Origin: Roseitalea sp.
GTDB taxonomy: Bacteria; Pseudomonadota; Alphaproteobacteria; Rhizobiales; Rhizobiaceae
DNA: 64,000 bases
Direction: 5' to 3'
Assembly: GCA_017642895.1 (NCBI GenBank)
Contig: JAEPON010000005.1
Span: forward strand, 248,001-312,000
Shown here in pieces: positions 57,395-64,000 of the stretch. Numbering within the stretch: position 1 is the first letter of the stretch; each line of letters starts with the position of its first letter. The notes below the pieces were generated by a model that worked only from the letters and a program-made list of their open reading frames with translations, was not told the DNA's origin and searched no databases. Position numbers and translations under genes: made by a program.

Positions 57395-58396
57395 ATGAGC
57401 CAATATGATGTGCTGTGCATCGGCAATGCGATCGTGGATATCATCGCACGCGCCGAGGACGATTTCCTGCGCGAGAACGGCATTATTCGCGGAGCGATGA
57501 ACCTGATCGACATGGAGCGCGCGGAACTGCTCTATGAACGCATGGGACCGGCAGTGGAGACCTCCGGCGGAAGCGCTGGCAACACGGCCGCGGGCGTTGC
57601 CAGCCTTGGCGGCACATCGGCCTTTTTCGGAAAAGTCGCCGATGACGGGCTTGGCCGCATCTACCGCCACGACATCCGCGCCCAGGGCGTTGCCTTCGAC
57701 ACGCCGCCGCTCGAACAACGCCCGCCGACCGCGCGCTCGATGATCTTCGTGACACCAGACGGCGAGCGTTCGATGAACACCTATTTGGGTGCCTGCGTCG
57801 AACTGGGTCCGGAAGACGTCGAAGAAGACAAGGCGGCCCAATCCAAAGTCACCTATTTCGAGGGCTATCTGTGGGATCCGCCGCGCGCCAAGACGGCGAT
57901 CCGCGACACCGCCAAGATCGCGCATGCCCATGGCAACGAGGTGGCGATGAGCTTGTCCGACCCGTTCTGCGTCGACCGCTATCGCGACGAGTTCCTCGAC
58001 CTGATGCGCTCGGGCACGGTCGACATCGTCTTTGCCAATGAGGACGAGGCGAAATCGCTCTACCAGACAGCCGATCTGGAAACGGCACGCGAAGCGTTGG
58101 CAGAAGATTGCAAGATCGCCATCGTCACCCGCTCGGAAAAGGGCTCGATGATCATCAATGGCAGCGGCACACACACCCGGATCGATGCCGACGCGGTCGA
58201 CAGGCTGGTCGATACGACGGGCGCTGGCGATCTTTATGCCGCCGGCTTTCTTCACGGCTATACGGCCGGGATGGACATGGAGACGTGCGGCCGGCTGGGC
58301 TCGCTTGCCGCCGGAATCGTCATCCAGCAGATCGGCCCGCGTCCGCAGGTTTCCCTGCGCCAGGCAGCGATCGATGCCGGCCTGATCCGGGGTTGA
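57395..58396 (+). CDS. adenosine kinase (PfkB family)
   Basis: 333 residues of the ribokinase/PfkB family. The N-terminal CIGNAIVDIIARA, SGGSAGNTAAGVASLGG and the catalytic DTTGAGDLYAAGFLHG are clear. The overall pattern fits the bacterial adenosine/nucleoside kinases. It would recycle adenosine released by AhcY. It stands alone, divergent from the CysZ-like gene. Confidence 0.9.
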   Translation: MSQYDVLCIGNAIVDIIARAEDDFLRENGIIRGAMNLIDMERAELLYERMGPAVETSGGSAGNTAAGVASLGGTSAFFGKVADDGLGRIYRHDIRAQGVAFDTPPLEQRPPTARSMIFVTPDGERSMNTYLGACVELGPEDVEEDKAAQSKVTYFEGYLWDPPRAKTAIRDTAKIAHAHGNEVAMSLSDPFCVDRYRDEFLDLMRSGTVDIVFANEDEAKSLYQTADLETAREALAEDCKIAIVTRSEKGSMIINGSGTHTRIDADAVDRLVDTTGAGDLYAAGFLHGYTAGMDMETCGRLGSLAAGIVIQQIGPRPQVSLRQAAIDAGLIRG

Positions 58397-58424
58397 TCAT
58401 CGCCGACGCGGTGGCTTCCGTCGA

Positions 58425-59207
58425 TTACGCGTCTTTTTCGGCCTCGGCATCGGGCGGGCCGGGTTCGGCTTCGTCCGCCGGCGCAGCCTGTTTCGGGCCG
58501 CCCTTGGCGACGCCCACCATGGCCGGCCGCAGCACGCGCTCGCCGATCGAATAGCCGGCCTGGACGACCTGCACGACGGTGTTGTTGGGCACCTCGGGGT
58601 TGGGAACTTCGAACATCGCCTGATGGAAATTGGGATCGAAGCGTTCGCCTTCCGGCGCAAGCTGCTTGACGCCGTGGCGCTCCATCGTCGACAGCATGGA
58701 TTTCTCCGTCAGTTCGACGCCTTCGAGCAGGTTTTTCAGCGCGTCGTCGGCGCCGGCGCGCTGTTCCGGTGTCACGGCCTCGATCGCCCGACGCAGATTG
58801 TCGGTCACGCCCAGCATGTCGCGGGCGAAATTGGCGATCGCGTAATTCTTGGCATCGCCCACCTCACGCTGCGTGCGGCGCCGCAGATTTTCCATGTCCG
58901 CGGCAAGCCGCAGCAGGCGGTCCTTCATGTCGGTGTTCTCGGCCTGGATGGCCTCGATTTCCTCGGCGATGATCGATCCGGCTGCTGCGCTGTCGGTATC
59001 CATATCGCCGAAAACCGCGCCCTCGTCGTGATCGGCATCATTATGGTCTTCAAACGCCGCATAGGCGTCGGCGTCCTCGGCTGCCGCGCGGCGGCGGGCG
59101 GCGCGGTCGGCCTTCAGAAGTTCGTCGGCGGCCTTGCGGAGGTTTTCGCGGCTGCCGGGATTGATGCCAGCGCCGGAGGCTTCCGGCTTTCGATCATTGT
59201 CAGCCAT
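58425..59207 (-). CDS. grpE: nucleotide exchange factor GrpE
   Basis: 260 residues, longer than most GrpE (about 200). An acidic low-complexity N-terminus (residues 1-80) leads into a long coiled coil ([27 protein letters not shown], in part). The DnaK-binding beta domain includes [13 protein letters not shown] and [21 protein letters not shown]. The C-terminal tail is again acidic. It drives ADP release from DnaK and sits 84 nt downstream of hrcA in the same direction. Confidence 0.95.
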   Translation of the reverse strand: MADNDRKPEASGAGINPGSRENLRKAADELLKADRAARRRAAAEDADAYAAFEDHNDADHDEGAVFGDMDTDSAAAGSIIAEEIEAIQAENTDMKDRLLRLAADMENLRRRTQREVGDAKNYAIANFARDMLGVTDNLRRAIEAVTPEQRAGADDALKNLLEGVELTEKSMLSTMERHGVKQLAPEGERFDPNFHQAMFEVPNPEVPNNTVVQVVQAGYSIGERVLRPAMVGVAKGGPKQAAPADEAEPGPPDAEAEKDA

Positions 59208-59291
59208 TCGTCATGTCCATTCGGTTGGGATTTCGAAACTGGGCGCGATATCGAGTGTGCGCGGCGAAAAATCAAGCCCGGCCGGCTCGCG

Positions 59292-60374
59292 CTATTCGCC
59301 TTCGATCATCCGCGAAATCAGTTGCGCGGTGTAATCGACCATCGGCACGATCTTGGCGTAGTTGAGCCGCGTCGGCCCCAGAACGCCAAGCGCGCCGATC
59401 ACCCGCCGGTTGGTGTCGCGATAGGGCGCAACGACCAGTGACGAGCCGGACAGCGAGAACAGGCGGTTCTCAGAACCGATGAAGATGCGCACGCCAGAGC
59501 CCTCCTCGGCCATGTCCAGCACGTTGATGATCTCGTCCTTCCGCTCCAGATCGTCGAGCAGCATCTTGGTGCGCTCGATCTCCTCGGCGTCGGTGAGGTT
59601 TTCCAGCAAATTGGCGCGGCCGCGCACGATGAGCTGCCGGGGATGGCCATTGTTGGCGCCCGACCAGACCGCCAGACCGCGCTCGACAAGGCCCGCGCTC
59701 AGAGCATCCAGTTCGGCACGGATCTCGCCGCGCATCGCGTCGATGGTGCCGCGAACATCGGCGAGCGTTTGCCCGCGCGCGTGATGATTGAGGAAATTGG
59801 CGGCCTCGGCCAGTTGCGAGGCTGTCATGCCGGCGGGCAGGTCGATGACGCGATTTTCGACCTCACCCGACTCCCAGACCACGACCGCGAGCGCCTTTGT
59901 TTCTTCAAGGCGCACGAACTCGATATGTTTCATCGCACCGTCGCGCTTGGTTGCCAGCACAAGACCCGCGCCGCTCGACACGCGGCTGAGCATCTGGCTC
60001 GCCTCGGTCAGCAATTGTTCGGTGTGCGGATGGCCCTCGCCGGTGCCCAACTGGTGGTCGATCAGCGCTCGCTCCTCGTCGCTGACCGCGCCGGCATCCA
60101 TGAAGGCATCGACGAAGAAGCGCAGGCCCTGCTCGGTCGGCAGCCGCCCGGCGGAGACGTGCGGCGCATAGATCAGGCCGAGCGTTTCAAGATCGCTCAT
60201 CACATTGCGCACCGAGGCCGGCGACAGCGATGTCGGCAGCATTTTGGACAGGTTGCGCGAGCCGACCGGCTCGCCTTCGGTCAGATAGCTTTCGACGATG
60301 CGCCGGAAGATGTCGCGCGACCGGTCGTCGAGTTTTTCGTCCAGGTCCGTGGCGGTACCGGTGATGTGCTGCAT
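59292..60374 (-). CDS. hrcA: heat-inducible transcription repressor HrcA
   Basis: 360 residues. An N-terminal winged helix ([30 protein letters not shown], in part) is followed by the GAF-like HrcA domain with ending [14 protein letters not shown]. HrcA represses groESL-type heat-shock genes at CIRCE elements. I find no CIRCE within the window, so its own gene is not visibly autoregulated. The ATG at 60374 agrees with usual HrcA length; the frame is open to 60446. Confidence 0.95.
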   Translation of the reverse strand: MQHITGTATDLDEKLDDRSRDIFRRIVESYLTEGEPVGSRNLSKMLPTSLSPASVRNVMSDLETLGLIYAPHVSAGRLPTEQGLRFFVDAFMDAGAVSDEERALIDHQLGTGEGHPHTEQLLTEASQMLSRVSSGAGLVLATKRDGAMKHIEFVRLEETKALAVVVWESGEVENRVIDLPAGMTASQLAEAANFLNHHARGQTLADVRGTIDAMRGEIRAELDALSAGLVERGLAVWSGANNGHPRQLIVRGRANLLENLTDAEEIERTKMLLDDLERKDEIINVLDMAEEGSGVRIFIGSENRLFSLSGSSLVVAPYRDTNRRVIGALGVLGPTRLNYAKIVPMVDYTAQLISRMIEGE

Positions 60375-60508
60375 CGATGCGTCGCAATCCCTGTTGCACC
60401 CGATATAAGCCAGCGGCCGATTTCCGAAAAGGGGCGGCACGCGCATGGTTCCATCACACGCACAAACCGTCTAGACACGGCGCGAATTTAAAATCCGAAG
60501 GATATTCC

Positions 60509-61231
60509 ATGAACCGGCCATCGGGGCGTATGCCCGACCAAATGCGCGCCGTCTCGTTCGAGCGCGGCATCTCCAAGCATGCCGAGGGCTCGTGCCTCGT
60601 CAAGTTTGGCGACACGCATGTTCTGTGCACGGCAAGTCTCGAAGAGCGCGTCCCGCCATGGCTGCGCAACTCCGGCCGCGGCTGGGTGACGGCGGAATAT
60701 GGCATGCTGCCGCGCGCCACCGGCGACCGGATGCGACGCGAGGCATCGTCGGGCAAGCAGGGCGGCCGGACGCTGGAAATCCAGCGGCTGATCGGCCGGT
60801 CCATGCGGGCGGTCGTCGATCTCGAAGCGCTCGGCGAGCGCCAGATCACCGTGGACTGCGACGTCATCCAGGCCGATGGCGGCACGCGCACGGCGGCGAT
60901 CACGGGCGGCTGGATCGCGCTGCATGATTGCCTGGACTGGATGCATTCGAGGCAGATGGCCTCGAAGACACGCGTTTTGACGGACCATGTCGCGGCGGTC
61001 TCCTGCGGCATCTATCAGGGCACGCCGGTGACCGATCTCGACTATGTCGAGGACAGCAATGCGGAAACCGATGCCAATTTCGTCATGACCGGCTTGGGCG
61101 GCATCGTCGAGGTGCAGGGCACGGCGGAAGGCACGCCGTTCAGCCGCGACGAATTCAATGCGCTTTTCGGGCTGGCGGAGAATGCCGTCGCCGATCTGGT
61201 CGCTATGCAGAAACAGGCCATCGGAAGCTGA
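60509..61231 (+). CDS. rph: ribonuclease PH
   Basis: 240 residues. The start MNRPSGR and the segments [37 protein letters not shown] (in part), [18 protein letters not shown] match RNase PH, a phosphorolytic 3'-5' exonuclease for tRNA trimming. GAAGGA precedes the ATG. It is divergent from hrcA and heads the rph-rdgB-hemW-rsmI-yraN run. Confidence 0.97.
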   Translation: MNRPSGRMPDQMRAVSFERGISKHAEGSCLVKFGDTHVLCTASLEERVPPWLRNSGRGWVTAEYGMLPRATGDRMRREASSGKQGGRTLEIQRLIGRSMRAVVDLEALGERQITVDCDVIQADGGTRTAAITGGWIALHDCLDWMHSRQMASKTRVLTDHVAAVSCGIYQGTPVTDLDYVEDSNAETDANFVMTGLGGIVEVQGTAEGTPFSRDEFNALFGLAENAVADLVAMQKQAIGS

Positions 61232-61233
61232 CC

Positions 61234-61884
61234 ATGGCGCGGCGGCTCGAACCGGGACGGCTGGTGCTTGCGACCCACAATGACGGCAAGCTGGCCGAGA
61301 TACGCGGCTTGATAGGCCCGTTCGGCTTCGATGTCGTCTCCGCCGGCGAACTGGGTCTGGCCGAGCCCGAGGAAACCGGCACGACTTTCGAGGAAAACGC
61401 GCGCGCCAAGGCGATGGCCGCGATGGAGGCGACCGGCCTGCCGGCATTGGCGGACGATAGCGGCATCTGCGTCGAAGCGCTCGATGGCGCGCCCGGCGTC
61501 TACACGGCTGACTGGGCGGAAACCGGCAATGGCGATCGCGATTTCATGATGGCGATGCGCACGGTCGAGGAAAAACTGCAGGAACGGGGTGCGACCGAGC
61601 CCGCTCAGCGGCGCGCGGCCTTCGTTGCGACCCTGTGCCTGGCCTTTGCTGACGGGCATTGCGATTTCTTTCGCGGCGAGGCACCGGGCCATCTGATATG
61701 GCCGCCGCGCGGCGATCTGGGCTTCGGCTATGATCCGGTGTTCGTGCCCGACGGACACAGCCGCACCTTCGGCGAGATGACCGCAGAAGAAAAGCATGGC
61801 TGGACACCGGGCCATGCCAACGCCTTGTCGCATCGCGCCCGCGCGTTCAAACTGTTTGCCCATGACTGTCTGGGCGTTACCTGA
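61234..61884 (+). CDS. rdgB: XTP/dITP pyrophosphatase
   Basis: 216 residues. [13 protein letters not shown] at the N-terminus, the metal-binding EENARAKA and [20 protein letters not shown], and [12 protein letters not shown] with late SHRARAF are all typical of RdgB/HAM1, which hydrolyses non-canonical purine triphosphates. It begins 2 nt after rph and overlaps hemW by 23 nt. Confidence 0.96.
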   Translation: MARRLEPGRLVLATHNDGKLAEIRGLIGPFGFDVVSAGELGLAEPEETGTTFEENARAKAMAAMEATGLPALADDSGICVEALDGAPGVYTADWAETGNGDRDFMMAMRTVEEKLQERGATEPAQRRAAFVATLCLAFADGHCDFFRGEAPGHLIWPPRGDLGFGYDPVFVPDGHSRTFGEMTAEEKHGWTPGHANALSHRARAFKLFAHDCLGVT

Positions 61885-63070
61885 CCGACAAACCCCCGCG
61901 GCGCCCAACGGCGATGACGGGTCGCCGGGGTTCGGTGTCTATCTGCATTGGCCGTTCTGCGCGGCCAAATGCCCTTATTGCGACTTCAATTCCCATGTCC
62001 GCCACCGGCCGGTCGACCAGACGGCCTATGCGGAAGCGTTCCAGCGCGAGATGGCGCACATGCGGGACATGACCGGTCCACGCCAGGTGACATCGATCTT
62101 CATCGGCGGCGGAACGCCATCCCTGATGGCGCCGGAGGCGGTTGGCGTTCTGCTCGATGCAGTTGCCGCCCATTGGACGGTTGCCGCCGGCATCGAAGTG
62201 ACGATGGAGGCCAATCCGCAATCGGCGGATGCGGAACGGTTTGCCGGCTACAGGGCTGTGGGCGTCAACCGGCTCTCGCTGGGCGTCCAGGCGCTGAACG
62301 ACGCTGACCTCAAGTTCCTCGGACGGCTGCACGATGCCAACGAGGCGCGCGCGGCGATTGAACTGGCGCGGCGGACGTTCCCGCGCCTGTCGTTCGACCT
62401 GATCTATGCGCGGCCCGGCCAGACGATCGCCGCATGGGCATCGGAATTGCGCGATGCTATCGCGCTCGCCGCCGACCATCTGTCGCTCTACCAACTGACC
62501 ATCGAGGACGGAACGCCGTTCAAGGCGCTGCATGAAGCGGGCCGGATCGCCATGCCGGACGGCGATCTGGCCAGTGACCTTTATGCGATGACGCAGGAGA
62601 TCACCGCTGATCATGGTTTGCCGGCCTATGAAGTTTCCAATCATGCGGCGCCGGGCGCGCAGTCGCGGCACAATCTGACCTATTGGCGCTATGGCGACTA
62701 TGTCGGGATCGGCCCCGGTGCCCACGGCCGCTTTTCGTTTGCCGATGACGCGAAAAAGCGCGTCACCATGACCGAGCGGCATCCGGAGACCTGGCTGGAC
62801 CGCACCCGGCGGGCCGGGCACGGGATTGTCAAGACCGAAGCGCTGGACCGCATCTCGCAAGCGAACGAGATGCTGATGATGGGCCTGCGGCTCACCGAGG
62901 GGCTCGATCTGGCCCGGCATGAAGCGCTCGGCGGGCAGCCGCTCGACGGGTCTGCGCTGCAAGCGATGATTGATGTTGGCATGGTCGAACGTATCGGCAA
63001 TGCGCGCATCCGCGCGACGGCGCGTGGGCGGATCGTCCTTGATTCCGTCATTGCCGAACTGGCGCGTTGA
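61862..63070 (+). CDS. hemW: HemW, heme chaperone of the radical SAM family
   Basis: 402 residues. The radical SAM cluster is [13 protein letters not shown] (Cys-x3-Cys-x2-Cys-x-Phe), preceded by VYLHWPFC, and [11 protein letters not shown] follows. [10 protein letters not shown] and the HemN C-terminal domain ([15 protein letters not shown]) complete the HemW pattern. Often mis-annotated as coproporphyrinogen III oxidase, HemW delivers heme to respiratory enzymes. The ATG at 61862 is inside rdgB. rsmI begins 2 nt downstream. Confidence 0.93.
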   Translation: MTVWALPDRQTPAAPNGDDGSPGFGVYLHWPFCAAKCPYCDFNSHVRHRPVDQTAYAEAFQREMAHMRDMTGPRQVTSIFIGGGTPSLMAPEAVGVLLDAVAAHWTVAAGIEVTMEANPQSADAERFAGYRAVGVNRLSLGVQALNDADLKFLGRLHDANEARAAIELARRTFPRLSFDLIYARPGQTIAAWASELRDAIALAADHLSLYQLTIEDGTPFKALHEAGRIAMPDGDLASDLYAMTQEITADHGLPAYEVSNHAAPGAQSRHNLTYWRYGDYVGIGPGAHGRFSFADDAKKRVTMTERHPETWLDRTRRAGHGIVKTEALDRISQANEMLMMGLRLTEGLDLARHEALGGQPLDGSALQAMIDVGMVERIGNARIRATARGRIVLDSVIAELAR

Positions 63071-63071
63071 G

Positions 63072-63962
63072 ATGACCGCGCCGACCTACACCATCGCCGG
63101 GCACACGATCGCCGCGCCGCCGCTGGAGCCGGCGCTCTATCTCGTGGCGACGCCGATCGGCAATTTGCGCGACATCACCATCCGCGCCCTTGAAACGCTG
63201 GCCGCCTGCGATGTGCTGGCCTGTGAAGACACGCGCATCACCCGCCGCCTGCTCGACCGCTACGGCATTGCCGCCAGGCCGATCGCCTATCACGAGCACA
63301 ATGCCGGCCAGGCCGGACCCAAGCTGCTCACGGCGCTCGCCGAGGGCCGATCAGTGGCACTCGTTTCCGATGCGGGAACGCCGCTGGTGTCCGATCCGGG
63401 TTACCGGCTCGGTGTTGAGGCACGTCAGGCAGGCCACGCAATTGTTCCGGTCCCCGGCCCGTCGGCGGTTCTCACGGCGTTGACGGCATCCGGCCTGCCG
63501 ACCGACGATTTTCGATTCGTCGGCTTTTTGCCGGCGAAAGAAAAGGCGCGCCGAGACCGGTTGACCGCGCTCCGGGCGGAGCCGACAACACTGATCTGCT
63601 TTGAATCACCGCACCGTTTGGCGGCCAGTCTGCGGTCGATTGCCACCGTCATGGGCGCCGATCGCACAGTGTGCGTCGCCCGCGAACTGACGAAACGCTT
63701 CGAAACCGTGATGACGGGAAAATCCAGTGATTTGTCAGATCAATTCGTCAACGAAACGGTCAAGGGCGAGATCGTCTTGCTGATCGCTCCGGCCGAATCG
63801 CTGGCAGGGCAGGCCACGTCCACCGACATTGACGCGCTGCTCTCCGACCTTCTGACCGACATGCCGGCTGGCAGGGCCGCGCGGGAAGCCGCACAGATGA
63901 CCGGCCTGCCGCGCGCCGACCTCTATGCCCGGATTGTTGCGCGGAAGAACGAAGGTGGCTGA
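63072..63962 (+). CDS. rsmI: 16S rRNA (cytidine1402-2'-O)-methyltransferase
   Basis: 296 residues, tetrapyrrole-methylase fold. LYLVATPIGNLRDITIRALE, CEDTRITRRLLDRYGI and SDAGTPLVSDPGYRL are the RsmI signature motifs. It 2'-O-methylates C1402 in the decoding site. The end overlaps the yraN start by 8 nt. Confidence 0.96.
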   Translation: MTAPTYTIAGHTIAAPPLEPALYLVATPIGNLRDITIRALETLAACDVLACEDTRITRRLLDRYGIAARPIAYHEHNAGQAGPKLLTALAEGRSVALVSDAGTPLVSDPGYRLGVEARQAGHAIVPVPGPSAVLTALTASGLPTDDFRFVGFLPAKEKARRDRLTALRAEPTTLICFESPHRLAASLRSIATVMGADRTVCVARELTKRFETVMTGKSSDLSDQFVNETVKGEIVLLIAPAESLAGQATSTDIDALLSDLLTDMPAGRAAREAAQMTGLPRADLYARIVARKNEGG

Positions 63963-64000
63963 GCCGGGCGGTGCCAAACGGCGAAAGGCCGAACGACGCG
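63955..64000 (+). CDS. YraN family endonuclease-like protein, 5' end only
   Basis: A GTG at 63955 opens a frame overlapping rsmI by 8 nt and runs to the window edge. The 15 visible residues (VAEPGGAKRRKAERR) match the basic N-terminus usual for YraN (UPF0102), which regularly follows rsmI. The rest of the gene is outside the window, so the call rests on position and a short basic start. Confidence 0.6.
   Translation, partial: MAEPGGAKRRKAERR

Noticed and set aside
60375..60508. CIRCE element for HrcA
   Set aside because: No TTAGCACTC / GAGTGCTAA inverted repeat is present in the hrcA-rph gap, nor noticed elsewhere in the window.

Overview
The window is 64 kb of GC-rich, gene-dense chromosome from an alphaproteobacterium, most likely of the order Hyphomicrobiales (Rhizobiales). 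Evidence for this is the order pckA / chvI-chvG-hprK-EIIA(Man)-HPr-ahcY, a DivL pseudokinase with Tyr in place of the phospho-acceptor His, a TsaE-sugar kinase fusion followed by a MurU-like nucleotidyltransferase, AddAB instead of RecBCD, an AccD that has lost its zinc-ribbon cysteines, and an hrcA-grpE / rph-rdgB-hemW-rsmI-yraN block. I do not assign a genus. No tRNA, rRNA, insertion sequence, prophage or CRISPR array is visible.

Layout. 1-3.7 kb: TauE-type transporter, NDUFA9-like protein, BON-LysM protein, ArfB and an iodotyrosine-deiodinase-like flavoprotein, all on the minus strand. 3.8-11.1 kb: pckA, divergent from the ChvI/ChvG acid/envelope two-component system, which runs into the regulatory PTS (HprK, EIIA, HPr) and S-adenosylhomocysteinase. 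11.3-23.2 kb: divL, tsaE-amgK, murU, addB, addA and trxA on the plus strand, closed by a terminator shared with a convergent minus-strand operon trpF-trpB-arsC-trpA-accD-folC (23.2-28.8 kb).

28.9-30.5 kb: a two-gene cassette divergent from trpF. It encodes a 91-residue peptide whose C-terminal part holds four aromatic-x-Gln motifs separated by glycines, followed 12 nt later by a radical SAM/SPASM enzyme. This looks like a cyclophane-type (triceptide) RiPP system and is the most interesting locus here.

30.7-41.6 kb: a YgjP-like metallopeptidase, a DUF2852 protein, a BenE-like transporter and a hydrolase (minus), then the translation block infC (AUU start), rpmI-rplT, pheS and pheT. A DUF4160/DUF2442 toxin-antitoxin-like pair lies between pheS and pheT. 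41.7-53.9 kb: NAMPT-type nadV, an oxidoreductase, a nucleotidyltransferase, an HtpX-like protease, GtrA, MepA, methylglyoxal synthase-glucokinase, a multidrug/lipid ABC exporter, dapB, gpmA, a GNAT protein and an Ada-like DNA repair protein. 54-64 kb: DUF2244 protein, nth, a CNNM/CorC-like protein, an EI24/CysZ-like protein, adenosine kinase, grpE-hrcA, then rph-rdgB-hemW-rsmI and the first codons of yraN, cut by the window end.

Most of the window is housekeeping. Family names come from recognised motifs and remembered homologues, not from database searches. Many start codons are choices based on ribosome-binding sites and overlaps, as explained in each entry.
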